DNA of 64,000 nucleotides from Armatimonadota bacterium (GTDB lineage Bacteria > Armatimonadota > UBA5829 > DTJY01), in assembly GCA_023511795.1 (NCBI GenBank), contig JAIMAU010000011.1:1-64000 (forward strand), written 5' to 3'. The position numbers and the translations under genes were made by a program. Shown piece by piece: positions 37,274-45,075 of the stretch. Below the pieces are notes generated by a model that saw only the letters and a program-made list of their open reading frames with translations, was not told the origin of the DNA and did not search any database. Numbering within the stretch: position 1 is the first letter of the stretch; every line of letters begins with the position of its first letter.

Positions 37274-39301
37274 TCAAGGCTTGAGAAGTTTAGCCTCAAG
37301 GAGCTTAACCAAATTTGGATTAGGAGCGCCCCCATACTTTCGGCACAACATAACCTCTTGCCATGCATTTGAATACTTGCCCTGCAAATAAAGAACAAGA
37401 GCAAGACCCTCATGTGGCTCAGGTCGGTTAGGCTCAATCTCTAAAACTTTATTGTAACATACTTCTGCTTCTTTGAGCCTGCCCAGCTTCGACAAAGTCA
37501 TTCCCAAAGCATTCCATGCGCCTGAGTGATTGGGTTTCAACTGCACAGCTTTCCTAAATTGGTCAACTGCCCCCTCAAGCTTCCCCTGGTCCAAAAAAGC
37601 AAGCCCCATTCTATAGTAGTCCTCTGCTGTCGTTGCAGAACCGCCAACTAGACTTCTAAGCAGTCTTTTAAGGTTCCTTTGCGCGGCAGCGTATGTGGGG
37701 TCAAGTTGAATGGCTTTTTCAAATTCATCTTTTGCCTGGCTGGAATTGCCCATTTTCGCGAAAACAACGCCCAAATTATTGTGCACAATTGCAGATTTTG
37801 GATTTATTTTCAATGCAAGCATGTACTGCTCAAAAGCTTCTTGAAGCCTTCCTTTTGCTTCAAGGCTTATGCCCAGATTGATATAGGCGTCAAAATACCT
37901 AGGAGCTATCTCCAAAGCCTTTCGATAAAAAGGTATTGCCTGGTCGTGTCTTTCTTTTTTTGCAAGCGCCAGCCCTAGCGCGTTGAGAGCAAAGTAGTTC
38001 CTATGTGATATCTGGAGCGCTCGGCTGAATAGCGTGATGTTATTGCGCCAGTAACCAATTTGGATAAGAGTTGAAATCATGAAAGCGATGAGGCACAAGC
38101 CCCCTGTGATTGGGAGGACGCTGTAACGACGAAAAGCATGAAGCGGAAGCTTTTCGTTCCTATTCGCTGCCAATTTCCCATTTACACCCGCAAATTCAAA
38201 TAGGCTGGGGACTCCCCATGCAACTACCACAAATATTCCTATTAATGGTATGTATGTGTATCTATCCGCCATCGCCTGTCCGCCCACTTGTATAATGCCG
38301 ATGACTGGAATAAGCGTTAATAAATACCAAAACCACCCGAACACCAAGTAAGGATGTTTTCTTGCCGTTCGGAAAGCTAACGCCGTTATGGCAATTATAA
38401 ACAATCCCGACAGAATGCCTTTCCAAGTCAGCTGTTTCAGCTCAGGGTATGGGTAGTATATAGCCAAGCGAGCAGGCCAGAACATATGAAATAAATAGCC
38501 AATATACGATAGGAAGGCATTAAGAATGCGACTTGGCAGTGAGGAAACATTAAGGACAGACATTGCCCCACCCGATTTTTGCGCGACAAACGTCACAACA
38601 CCAGAGGCCAGCGCCAATATAAACAATGGAATTTTCTCGATTAACAAGCCTCTAATTTTGCTTGGAAAACAATTTAACGAAGAACTACCAATAAACCCCA
38701 TGCGCCCAATAGGCCAAAAATCCAAGAGAAGAAGCACAAGCGGGAGCGTTACAAGCATTGGTTTGGACATGAGGCCTAGTACATATAGCACAATCATCAA
38801 AATGTACGTACATGTTGTGGGAAATTTCACATACCTAGCGTACGCCAAAAGGATAAGCATGAAAAACAAAGTACTCAAGACATCTTTTCTTTCAGCTATC
38901 CATATGACCGATTCCAAGCGAAGCGGGTGTACGGCAAACAGTGCGGCAACGAAAGCACTTCTCCACACATAGCCGGTTAGCCGTACCAGCAAGATGAATA
39001 AAAAGAAAGCATTTGCCGAATGAATTAACAGATTAGATAGCCGGTGCCCCCAAGGCTTCAAGCCATAAATACTGCAATCAACCATGTGCGCCATCCAAGT
39101 GAGAGGATGCCAGTTAGCAGCGTACATTGACTTAAAAGACCAAACCAATCCATTGGCGGTGAGCCCCTGGCGGACATGGAAATTTTGGAGCAGATACTGT
39201 TCATCATCATAGACAAATTGATTGTAAAGGGCTGGGGAAAAGACAGCAAAAGTTCCTATTATAATAATAAGACCAATTTTGAGAATAAGGCGTTCATTCA
39301 T
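37274..39301 (-). CDS. TMTC/DUF1736-like GT-C membrane protein with TPR repeats (array member 1)
   Basis: 675 residues, the first gene of the array. Helix 1 (IGLIIIIGTFAVFSPAL) is followed by an Asp pair in the first outer loop (NQFVYDDEQYLLQNFHV), ANWHPLTWMAHMVDCSIYG, HPLRLESVIWIAERKDVLS, GLMSKPMLVTLPLVLLLLDF and MADRYTYIPLIGIFVVVAWG. Six TPR repeats are split by an insert (RLLRSLVGGSATTAEDYYR). The cap VKLLEAKLLKP ends the protein. About 87 nt of leader separate it from a good minus-strand promoter that overlaps the pgi promoter. An O-glycosyltransferase with a cytoplasmic or periplasmic TPR docking surface is the working guess. Confidence 0.8.
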   Translation of the reverse strand: MNERLILKIGLIIIIGTFAVFSPALYNQFVYDDEQYLLQNFHVRQGLTANGLVWSFKSMYAANWHPLTWMAHMVDCSIYGLKPWGHRLSNLLIHSANAFFLFILLVRLTGYVWRSAFVAALFAVHPLRLESVIWIAERKDVLSTLFFMLILLAYARYVKFPTTCTYILMIVLYVLGLMSKPMLVTLPLVLLLLDFWPIGRMGFIGSSSLNCFPSKIRGLLIEKIPLFILALASGVVTFVAQKSGGAMSVLNVSSLPSRILNAFLSYIGYLFHMFWPARLAIYYPYPELKQLTWKGILSGLFIIAITALAFRTARKHPYLVFGWFWYLLTLIPVIGIIQVGGQAMADRYTYIPLIGIFVVVAWGVPSLFEFAGVNGKLAANRNEKLPLHAFRRYSVLPITGGLCLIAFMISTLIQIGYWRNNITLFSRALQISHRNYFALNALGLALAKKERHDQAIPFYRKALEIAPRYFDAYINLGISLEAKGRLQEAFEQYMLALKINPKSAIVHNNLGVVFAKMGNSSQAKDEFEKAIQLDPTYAAAQRNLKRLLRSLVGGSATTAEDYYRMGLAFLDQGKLEGAVDQFRKAVQLKPNHSGAWNALGMTLSKLGRLKEAEVCYNKVLEIEPNRPEPHEGLALVLYLQGKYSNAWQEVMLCRKYGGAPNPNLVKLLEAKLLKP

Positions 39302-39376
39302 TCGGCAACCAAGCTTTCAAGTCTAGCAAAGAGAATTTTCGTAAGGGAAAAGAAAATCTTTCAAAGCCTAATCATT

Positions 39377-39404
39377 TTGACTTACCTTTGCTACAGTATA
39401 GTAT
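39377..39404 (+). promoter_or_regulatory. Promoter of pgi, overlapping a divergent promoter
   Basis: TTGACT (39377-39382), 16-nt spacer, TAGTAT (39399-39404). Its -10 overlaps the -10 of the minus-strand promoter, and the two -35 boxes are mirror images. Confidence 0.6.
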
Positions 39405-39422
39405 CCTAACGAAGGAAGTCAA
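39395..39422 (-). promoter_or_regulatory. Promoter of the GT-C/TPR array
   Basis: Minus-strand TTGACT (39422-39417), 16-nt spacer, TATACT (39400-39395). Transcription would begin near 39388, about 87 nt before array member 1. Confidence 0.65.
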
Positions 39423-39496
39423 CCAAAATATGTTGAATATCTGGGCGTTGGTATAGTCTTCGACTCATCCTAAAAACTATAATTAATGGTGATGGA

Positions 39497-40885
39497 ATGG
39501 AAAACATAATAACTGTAGATGTTGGTCACTTAATCAATGCAAAAGACATTTCAAATTTCCTCTCCGAATCCGAAATACGTAACCTCGCCAAAAATAACGC
39601 TTCTGCCTTTGAAGAAGTACGGGCATCGCTGCAAGACTATTCCCTTCCAATCAGTCGAGCTTGGACCTCAGGCTCTACGATTCAAGAGACAAAACTGGTT
39701 GCCCAAGAATTAAAAGAGAAGTATCAGAACGTACTTCTGATAGGCATCGGCGGCTCAACCCTCGGATTCAGGTCAACGCTTCAATTCCTAAAAGGGCCTT
39801 TCTATAATCTCTTTGGCTCGCCTCGCATGTTCGTGCTCGACAATGTGGACGCCGTTTTGGCCGAACAGCTGGCTGATTTACTTGATTTCAGAAAGACCGC
39901 CTTGGTGTATATAAGTAAATCAGGCTCCACACCTGAACCAGCTGCGAATTTCTTGTATTTTTATAAAAAGTATAAGGATGCGGGCGGGAATCCCTCCGAT
40001 ATAGCCATCATTTGCGACAAAAAGAACAACGGAATCAATCACATAGCCCAGGAACTCAGGTGCCACCTATTGCATATTCCAGGTGATCTTCCCGGCAGAT
40101 ATAGTGTACTTTCACCAGCGGGCCTCCTACCCGCTGAACTCGTAGGCATCGACTCCGATGGCCTCGTAAAGGGTGCAACAAAAATACACGAGGCAATAGT
40201 TGGCAAATACAACAATGAAAATGCAATTCTAATGTTAGGGTCAGCCCTTGCGGCACTTGCAGACAAAGGTAAGAAAATCCATGTTTTATTTAACTACGGC
40301 AATGTGCTTTCGGAATTTGGGCTGTGGTTTGAACAACTTTGGGCAGAAAGCCTGGGCAAAGAGACTTCAATAACAGGGGAAGTTGTTCATTCAGGTACAA
40401 CTCCTTTTGCGGCGCTTGGTGCAACAGACCAACATTCTGTACTCCAATTGTTCAAAGAGGGGCCGAACGACAAAGTCTACGGCTTCGTCACCATTGATTC
40501 ATGGCCTGCCTCCACCAAACTGACAAATGAATTCCCTTCTGAAGTCGAGTATGCCTATTTCGGGGGCCACACGCTTAGCGATTTGCTCAAAGTAGAGCAG
40601 CTCTCAACCGAGATGAGCCTTGTAAAAGCTGGACGGCCTTGCTACCGACTGATACTCCGCGACATCTCCGAACCAACCATTGGCGGCCTATTCTATTTCA
40701 TGGAGACGCTAACCATATTCGTGGCAAAGCTCTGGCATGTCAATCCATTTAATCAACCGGGCGTAGAGGAAGGCAAAAACATGACCTATGCCCTTATGGG
40801 ACGGGCGGACTTTGCACCAAAGCGGCAGGAATATGAAAAAGCGTTGGAAACATTCATGAATCAAAGTTACCCATTGACATTGTAG
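39497..40885 (+). CDS. pgi: Glucose-6-phosphate isomerase
   Basis: A 462-residue cytoplasmic enzyme interconverting glucose-6-phosphate and fructose-6-phosphate. It shows the SIS-type phosphate-binding loop LLIGIGGSTLGFRS, the second SIS strand ALVYISKSGSTPEPAANF, the catalytic region GATDQHSVLQLFKEGP and the C-terminal signature VNPFNQPGVEEGK. It belongs to the shorter bacterial/archaeal-like PGI branch (about 450 residues) rather than the 550-residue E. coli type. The upstream Shine-Dalgarno is weak (GGTGATGGA). It is divergent from the glycosyltransferase array and shares its promoter region; fructose-6-phosphate feeds nucleotide-sugar synthesis, so co-regulation would make sense. Confidence 0.95.
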   Translation: MENIITVDVGHLINAKDISNFLSESEIRNLAKNNASAFEEVRASLQDYSLPISRAWTSGSTIQETKLVAQELKEKYQNVLLIGIGGSTLGFRSTLQFLKGPFYNLFGSPRMFVLDNVDAVLAEQLADLLDFRKTALVYISKSGSTPEPAANFLYFYKKYKDAGGNPSDIAIICDKKNNGINHIAQELRCHLLHIPGDLPGRYSVLSPAGLLPAELVGIDSDGLVKGATKIHEAIVGKYNNENAILMLGSALAALADKGKKIHVLFNYGNVLSEFGLWFEQLWAESLGKETSITGEVVHSGTTPFAALGATDQHSVLQLFKEGPNDKVYGFVTIDSWPASTKLTNEFPSEVEYAYFGGHTLSDLLKVEQLSTEMSLVKAGRPCYRLILRDISEPTIGGLFYFMETLTIFVAKLWHVNPFNQPGVEEGKNMTYALMGRADFAPKRQEYEKALETFMNQSYPLTL

Positions 40886-40942
40886 TTTCGGATTTGCAAA
40901 GGAGGAACAAAGCTCATCCATAGTGAAAATCAATGATGGAGC

Positions 40943-40995
40943 AGAAGTCCGGCCCAAAAAACCGACAGGACGGTCAGATGCCGGGCTTCTTTTTT
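40943..40995 (+). terminator. Rho-independent terminator after pgi
   Basis: AGAAGTCCGGC (40943-40953) pairs with GCCGGGCTTCT (40980-40990), an 11-bp stem with one G-U pair. Inside is a smaller stem ACCG/CGGT (40961-40964 with 40971-40974). TTTTTT follows at 40990-40995. Confidence 0.88.
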
Positions 40996-41035
40996 GAATA
41001 CAATAACCTATTTAGTAGTGTTAGAGGGGGTATCA

Positions 41036-42592
41036 ATGAAACGACCCGAGTTTAGAAACGAAGCATTCCAAGACTTCTCGAACCCTGAGACCCGCGAGAA
41101 AATGCAAAAAGCGATTGCAGAGGTAGAAAAAACATTTGGCCGCGAGTATGACTTAGTAATCGGCGGCAAGCATGTAAAAGCAAAGGATCAATTCGCCTCA
41201 CACAATCCGTCCAATCCCGACGAAGTGCTGGGCCTTTTTCAACTAGGCACGCCAGAAGTTGGCATTAAAGCAATTGAGGCGGCGCTAAAGGCCTTCGAGA
41301 CATGGCGGTTCACTTCGGCAGAAAAAAGAGCAGAATTTTGCTTCCGCCTGGCCGACAAACTTCGCCAAAGGAGAAACATGTTCGCCGCTTGGCTCATACT
41401 TGAGGTCGGAAAATCATGGGTTGAAGCAGATGCCGACATTGCAGAAGCCATTGACCTAGTCGAATTTTACGGCCATGAGGCGTTAAGATATGGTGCACCC
41501 CAGCCAGTGACCCCTTACCCTGGCGAGGTACCCAGCCTCCGCTACATCCCGCTCGGCGTTGGAGTTGTAATACCACCATGGAACTTTCCTGTCGCAATAA
41601 TGGCAGGTATGACGACAGCAGCTTTTGCCGCAGGAAACACAGTGGTACTAAAACCATCGAGTCAAGCTCCGGGCTGTGCAACCAAATTCATGGAGGTATT
41701 GGAAGAGCTGGACCTACCGCCAGGGGTAGTGAATCTCGTCACTGGTCCCGGGGGGAAACTAGGCGAAGCGCTTGTGGCGCACCCGAAAACTAGGTTCATC
41801 TCATTCACCGGTTCAAAGGAAGTTGGCCTTAGGATAAACGAACTTGCTGCCAGGCACCAGCCTGGTCAGATATGGATTAAACGCGTAGTTGCCGAAATGG
41901 GAGGAAAAAATGCCATCATCGTAGACAGCGAGGCGAATCTAGCTTCGGCAATCGAGGGTGTAACAGTTTCCGCATACGGCTATCAGGGCCAAAAATGCTC
42001 CGCATGCTCACGTGCCATCGTGCTAAAGGAAGTATATGACGACTTTGTAGACGGCCTTGTCGAGCGGGTGAAAAAAATTACAGTAGGCGACGTCAGAAAC
42101 CCTGATAATTATATGGGGCCAGTAATCAGCCTAGATGCCATGTCTACAATACTTGACTACATTGAGATTGGTAATCGTGAGGGGAAACTAATACTCGGCG
42201 GCAAGAAAATTGAGGAGCTGCCCGGCTACTTTATCGAACCCACGATTTTTGAGGGAGTCGACCGAAACGCCGTTATAGCCCAAGAAGAAATATTTGGTCC
42301 AGTGCTGGCAATTATCAAAGCCAAGAATTTCGACGATGCTCTCGATATCGCAAATTGCACGGAATATGGACTCACTGGGTCTGTTTATTCGACTAACAGA
42401 AAGAAATTGGAGAAGGCTGCCGATTTGTTCCACGTAGGGAATCTTTACTTCAATCGGAAGTCAACAGGCGCAATGGTTGGAGCACATCCCTTCGGTGGAT
42501 TCAATATGTCCGGCACAGATTCAAAAGCCGGGGGACGTGACTATCTGCTTTTGTTCAGCCAGGCAAAGAGCATATCCGAGAAGATAGTCTAA
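41036..42592 (+). CDS. L-glutamate gamma-semialdehyde (1-pyrroline-5-carboxylate) dehydrogenase
   Basis: 518 residues from ATG 41036, which has AGAGGGGG just upstream; an earlier in-frame start at 40994 falls inside the terminator. It is an NAD-dependent aldehyde dehydrogenase of the RocA/PutA-C type, oxidising glutamate semialdehyde to glutamate in proline and arginine breakdown. The catalytic Cys is at about residue 321 in GYQGQKCSACSRAI, the general-base Glu at about 287 in VAEMGGKNAI, and the nucleotide-binding strand reads IPPWNFPVAI. GFNMSGTDSKAGG near the end is typical of the RocA branch. It stands alone; no proline dehydrogenase gene is in the window. Confidence 0.92.
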   Translation: MKRPEFRNEAFQDFSNPETREKMQKAIAEVEKTFGREYDLVIGGKHVKAKDQFASHNPSNPDEVLGLFQLGTPEVGIKAIEAALKAFETWRFTSAEKRAEFCFRLADKLRQRRNMFAAWLILEVGKSWVEADADIAEAIDLVEFYGHEALRYGAPQPVTPYPGEVPSLRYIPLGVGVVIPPWNFPVAIMAGMTTAAFAAGNTVVLKPSSQAPGCATKFMEVLEELDLPPGVVNLVTGPGGKLGEALVAHPKTRFISFTGSKEVGLRINELAARHQPGQIWIKRVVAEMGGKNAIIVDSEANLASAIEGVTVSAYGYQGQKCSACSRAIVLKEVYDDFVDGLVERVKKITVGDVRNPDNYMGPVISLDAMSTILDYIEIGNREGKLILGGKKIEELPGYFIEPTIFEGVDRNAVIAQEEIFGPVLAIIKAKNFDDALDIANCTEYGLTGSVYSTNRKKLEKAADLFHVGNLYFNRKSTGAMVGAHPFGGFNMSGTDSKAGGRDYLLLFSQAKSISEKIV

Positions 42593-42599
42593 AAATTAG

Positions 42600-42628
42600 T
42601 TGATATTTCGAAATTTATAGGGTATAAT
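42600..42628 (+). promoter_or_regulatory. Sigma-70 promoter of the RRM gene
   Basis: TTGATA (42600-42605), 17-nt spacer, TATAAT (42623-42628). It predicts an untranslated leader of about 150 nt. The leader holds two small hairpins, TAGCC/GGCTA (42717-42730) and GGGAC/GTCCC (42755-42768), the latter just upstream of the ribosome site. Confidence 0.85.
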
Positions 42629-42784
42629 GTTTAAGGCAAGCATGTATTGAGCCTCGAGTGTGTTTGATTCGTGCTGCGAACTGTTCTTTCTCTCGGGATC
42701 GTTCGGCGCAATGAATTAGCCCCGTGGCTAAAAAGCTTGCTGATTTCAATACGCGGGACAATGGTCCCAGAAAGAGGAGAGCAG

Positions 42785-43114
42785 TTGGCAGTAAAGTCAC
42801 TGTATGTAGGCAATTTGTCCTACCAAACCACGGAAGAGGAACTTGGAAGCCTCTTTGAGCCGTGGGGTCCTGTTAGCGATGTAAGAATCGTTGCTGGACG
42901 CGGATTCGGATTCGTAGACATCCCTGAGGAAAACGCTGGGGATGCAATCGAGCAGACGAACGGCAAAGAATACCAGGGCCGGACGCTCACCGTAAACGAG
43001 GCTAGGCCGAGAGAGAGCCGAGGCGGTGGGTTCGGCGGTGGTCGTGGCGGCTTCGGTGGTGGAAACCGAGGCGGCGACCGTGGCCGAGGGCGCGAGCGCC
43101 GAGAGCGCTGGTAA
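42785..43114 (+). CDS. Bacterial RRM (RNA-recognition motif) RNA-binding protein
   Basis: 109 residues from TTG 42785, 5 nt after the AGAGGAG at 42773-42779. A longer form from 42671 would start inside the leader and is rejected because the family begins directly with the RRM. RNP2 (SLYVGNL, about residues 5-11) and RNP1 (RGFGFVDI) are intact in one RRM domain of about 80 residues. The C-terminal tail is rich in Gly and Arg ([18 protein letters not shown]), like glycine-rich RNA-binding proteins of cyanobacteria. Those are often cold-induced; the long structured leader would fit temperature control, but that is inference. A strong terminator follows. Confidence 0.92.
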   Translation: MAVKSLYVGNLSYQTTEEELGSLFEPWGPVSDVRIVAGRGFGFVDIPEENAGDAIEQTNGKEYQGRTLTVNEARPRESRGGGFGGGRGGFGGGNRGGDRGRGRERRERW

Positions 43115-43142
43115 GCCTATTATAGCTTAGTCTGATTCCGAG

Positions 43143-43180
43143 AAAAAGGGAAGGTTTTCAAACCTTCCCTTTTTTCTTTT
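43143..43180 (+). terminator. Rho-independent terminator after the RRM gene
   Basis: GGGAAGGTT (43148-43156) pairs with AACCTTCCC (43161-43169) with a 4-nt loop, flanked by AAAAA before and TTTTTTCTTTT after. Confidence 0.93.
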
Positions 43181-43246
43181 TTGGGCCGCCAACGGGACCG
43201 TGCAATTTAACTTGCCAAATGCGCAAGCTAACCAGTAAAAATACAG

Positions 43247-43275
43247 TTGACACATTCCAAACTGAAAGCTATACT
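43247..43275 (+). promoter_or_regulatory. Strong sigma-70 promoter of the repeat surface-protein gene
   Basis: TTGACA (43247-43252), exact 17-nt spacer, TATACT (43270-43275). About 80 nt of leader and an AGGAGG Shine-Dalgarno (43351-43356) precede the ATG at 43364. Confidence 0.88.
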
Positions 43276-43363
43276 GTAATTGGTTGCTTCCCCATTCCTG
43301 CAGGCTTCTATTGCCTATTATCTCCCCCGGGATTAACCATTAAAATTTTTAGGAGGCATTAAA

Positions 43364-44404
43364 ATGAACCGAATTTTCCCAGTACTGCTCGTTACATTAG
43401 GGATTCTTGCGTTTATCTTGCCATCAACTGCTAGCGTGCCGACAATGATTTCGTATCAAGGCAAGTTGACCGATGCCGCAGGCAACCCATTGAACGGCAC
43501 CTACAACCTTTCCTTTGCAATATACAACGACGCAACTGCAGGCTCTTTGCTTTGGACAGAGACTCAAAACAACGTGCAAGTAAGCCAAGGGTTATTCAAT
43601 GTACTCTTGGGGTCGGTCAACCCCCTCCCCGACAGTGCTTTCACAGGACTGACGTGGCTTCAAACCTCAGTAGAAGGGAATATTCTGACACCGAGGGTCA
43701 GAATTGTCAGCGCCGGATATGCACTTCGTTCAAAAAAAGCAGAGGAAGTAACACCTCCGCTAATCCTCTTGGGAGCAATTGATTCTCCCAATTCCCTTAT
43801 TTCTGCCACAAACTCCGGAACAGGACCAGCTGGTAGCTTCCGGTCTGAGGGAGGCCATGGTTTGGTAGTTACAACAACCGCAAAAAGCGGCGCCAGCGCG
43901 TATTTTGGCGTAGACAACGCAACAAGCAGTGCCACGTCGCTACAGGCAGCAAACGTGGCACTGGGAAAGGCAGGGGATTTTAGCATTTATAATTCTTCAA
44001 ATAGCTCACCTGCAATATACGCCTATACTAATGGACTGGGGCCAGCTTTAAGAGCCCAAGCTACCGGAAGCGGATTTGCAGGCGAATTGTTGGGTTCTGC
44101 ATTTGTAACCGGAAATCTAGGAGTAGGTACGAGTAATCCAACATCTAGGCTTGATATTGCTGGCACGGCACAAATGACGGGTTTCAAACTCACTACGGGA
44201 GCAACAAACGGATATGTGCTTAAGTCTGATGGAACGGGCAATGGCACATGGCAAGCAGACGGACTAAACCTTCCATTTTCCACAACATTTTCTAGCAGTT
44301 CCACGCTATTCTGGCTCAGAAACAGTGGCTCGGGAGGAGTGATATATGCCAACAGCCAAGGTGCCGGAGACGCAATATACGCCTTGTCTTCTGGAACTGG
44401 TTAA
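43364..44404 (+). CDS. Secreted repeat-rich surface protein, N-terminal part (interrupted by in-frame TAA)
   Basis: 346 residues as read. A signal peptide (FPVLLVTLGILAFILPSTAS) is followed by a domain common in secreted proteins of Armatimonadetes-like and other environmental bacteria (ISYQGKLTDAAGNPLNGTYN then LTPRVRIVSAGYALRSKKA). Then come loose repeats of the type G-T-G-x-A-G-x-F (NSGTGPAGSFRSEG, ALGKAGDFSIYNSSN), and a phage-tail-fibre-like unit GNLGVGTSNPTSRLDI. The frame stops at TAA 44402-44404 in the middle of a repeat, and the same frame continues the repeats directly after it. It is probably a surface or fibre protein; function unknown. Confidence 0.7.
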   Translation: MNRIFPVLLVTLGILAFILPSTASVPTMISYQGKLTDAAGNPLNGTYNLSFAIYNDATAGSLLWTETQNNVQVSQGLFNVLLGSVNPLPDSAFTGLTWLQTSVEGNILTPRVRIVSAGYALRSKKAEEVTPPLILLGAIDSPNSLISATNSGTGPAGSFRSEGGHGLVVTTTAKSGASAYFGVDNATSSATSLQAANVALGKAGDFSIYNSSNSSPAIYAYTNGLGPALRAQATGSGFAGELLGSAFVTGNLGVGTSNPTSRLDIAGTAQMTGFKLTTGATNGYVLKSDGTGNGTWQADGLNLPFSTTFSSSSTLFWLRNSGSGGVIYANSQGAGDAIYALSSGTG

Positions 44405-44959
44405 GCAGGAAGCTTTTCAATAAACAGCGCCAGCAACTCAAATGCTTTGTTTGCGTCTACTAATGGAAGCGGGCACGCAGTGAGTGCTATTAATACAGGC
44501 ACAGGGAATGCAGGCAACTTCCAGATTAATAACACCAATAGTTCTTCAAATGCCTTGTACGTAACCACAAACGGCAGCGGCGATGCAATTTACGCATTCT
44601 CAGTATCGGGTAGAGCCGGGTATTTCAACGGCGATGTGTACGTCGCAGGAGACCTGACCTTCCCTAGCGGCAAGCCTAGTGTGCCTATAGCCTATGGAAT
44701 CGTCAATTCAGACGGAACGTTACAGGCGGGCACTTCAGGCGTAAGCAGCACCTGGGATTCTGCAAACCAAGAGTATAGAATCACTATCCCCGGTGGGTAC
44801 AGCACCCTAACCCACGTTGCAGTTGCAAACGTTGTGGGGTTAACAGGGCCCAGATTTGCCATGGTTAGCTCGGCTTCAAGCAAGCTAATAGTGACTATCT
44901 TTAACTTGTCTGACGCAAAATCCCAAGGAATTTTCAATTTCGTTGTTTATAAACCTTAG
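44405..44959 (+). pseudogene. C-terminal continuation of the interrupted surface protein
   Basis: In the same frame as the preceding gene, 185 codons follow the TAA without a gap: AGSFSINSASNSNALFAST, then TGTGNAGNFQINNTNSSSN and a C-terminal domain (SDGTLQAGTSGVSSTWDSAN, HVAVANVVGLTGPRFAMVSS). There is no promoter or Shine-Dalgarno in between, so it is not likely a separate gene. Full-length product would be 531 residues. Stop read-through, a recent nonsense mutation or a base error are all possible. Confidence 0.7.
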
Positions 44960-45013
44960 CTAAAAACAGGATAAGCTGAATATATTTACTCTTTGGGCCC
45001 ATTATTGTTTTTC

Positions 45014-45042
45014 TTGCATTTTATTCTTCTTCAGTGTATAAT
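45014..45042 (+). promoter_or_regulatory. Sigma-70 promoter of the radical SAM gene
   Basis: TTGCAT (45014-45019), 17-nt spacer, TATAAT (45037-45042). It gives a leader of about 27 nt before the ATG at 45076. Confidence 0.82.
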
Positions 45043-45075
45043 AGGGCTAGCTCACCAAATAAACGTGAGGAAAAG

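Noticed and set aside
22971-39301. Array proteins as O-GlcNAc transferase (GT41) homologues because of the TPR repeats
   Set aside because: No GT41 catalytic domain; the N-terminal halves are polytopic membrane domains with TMTC or GT39 motifs.
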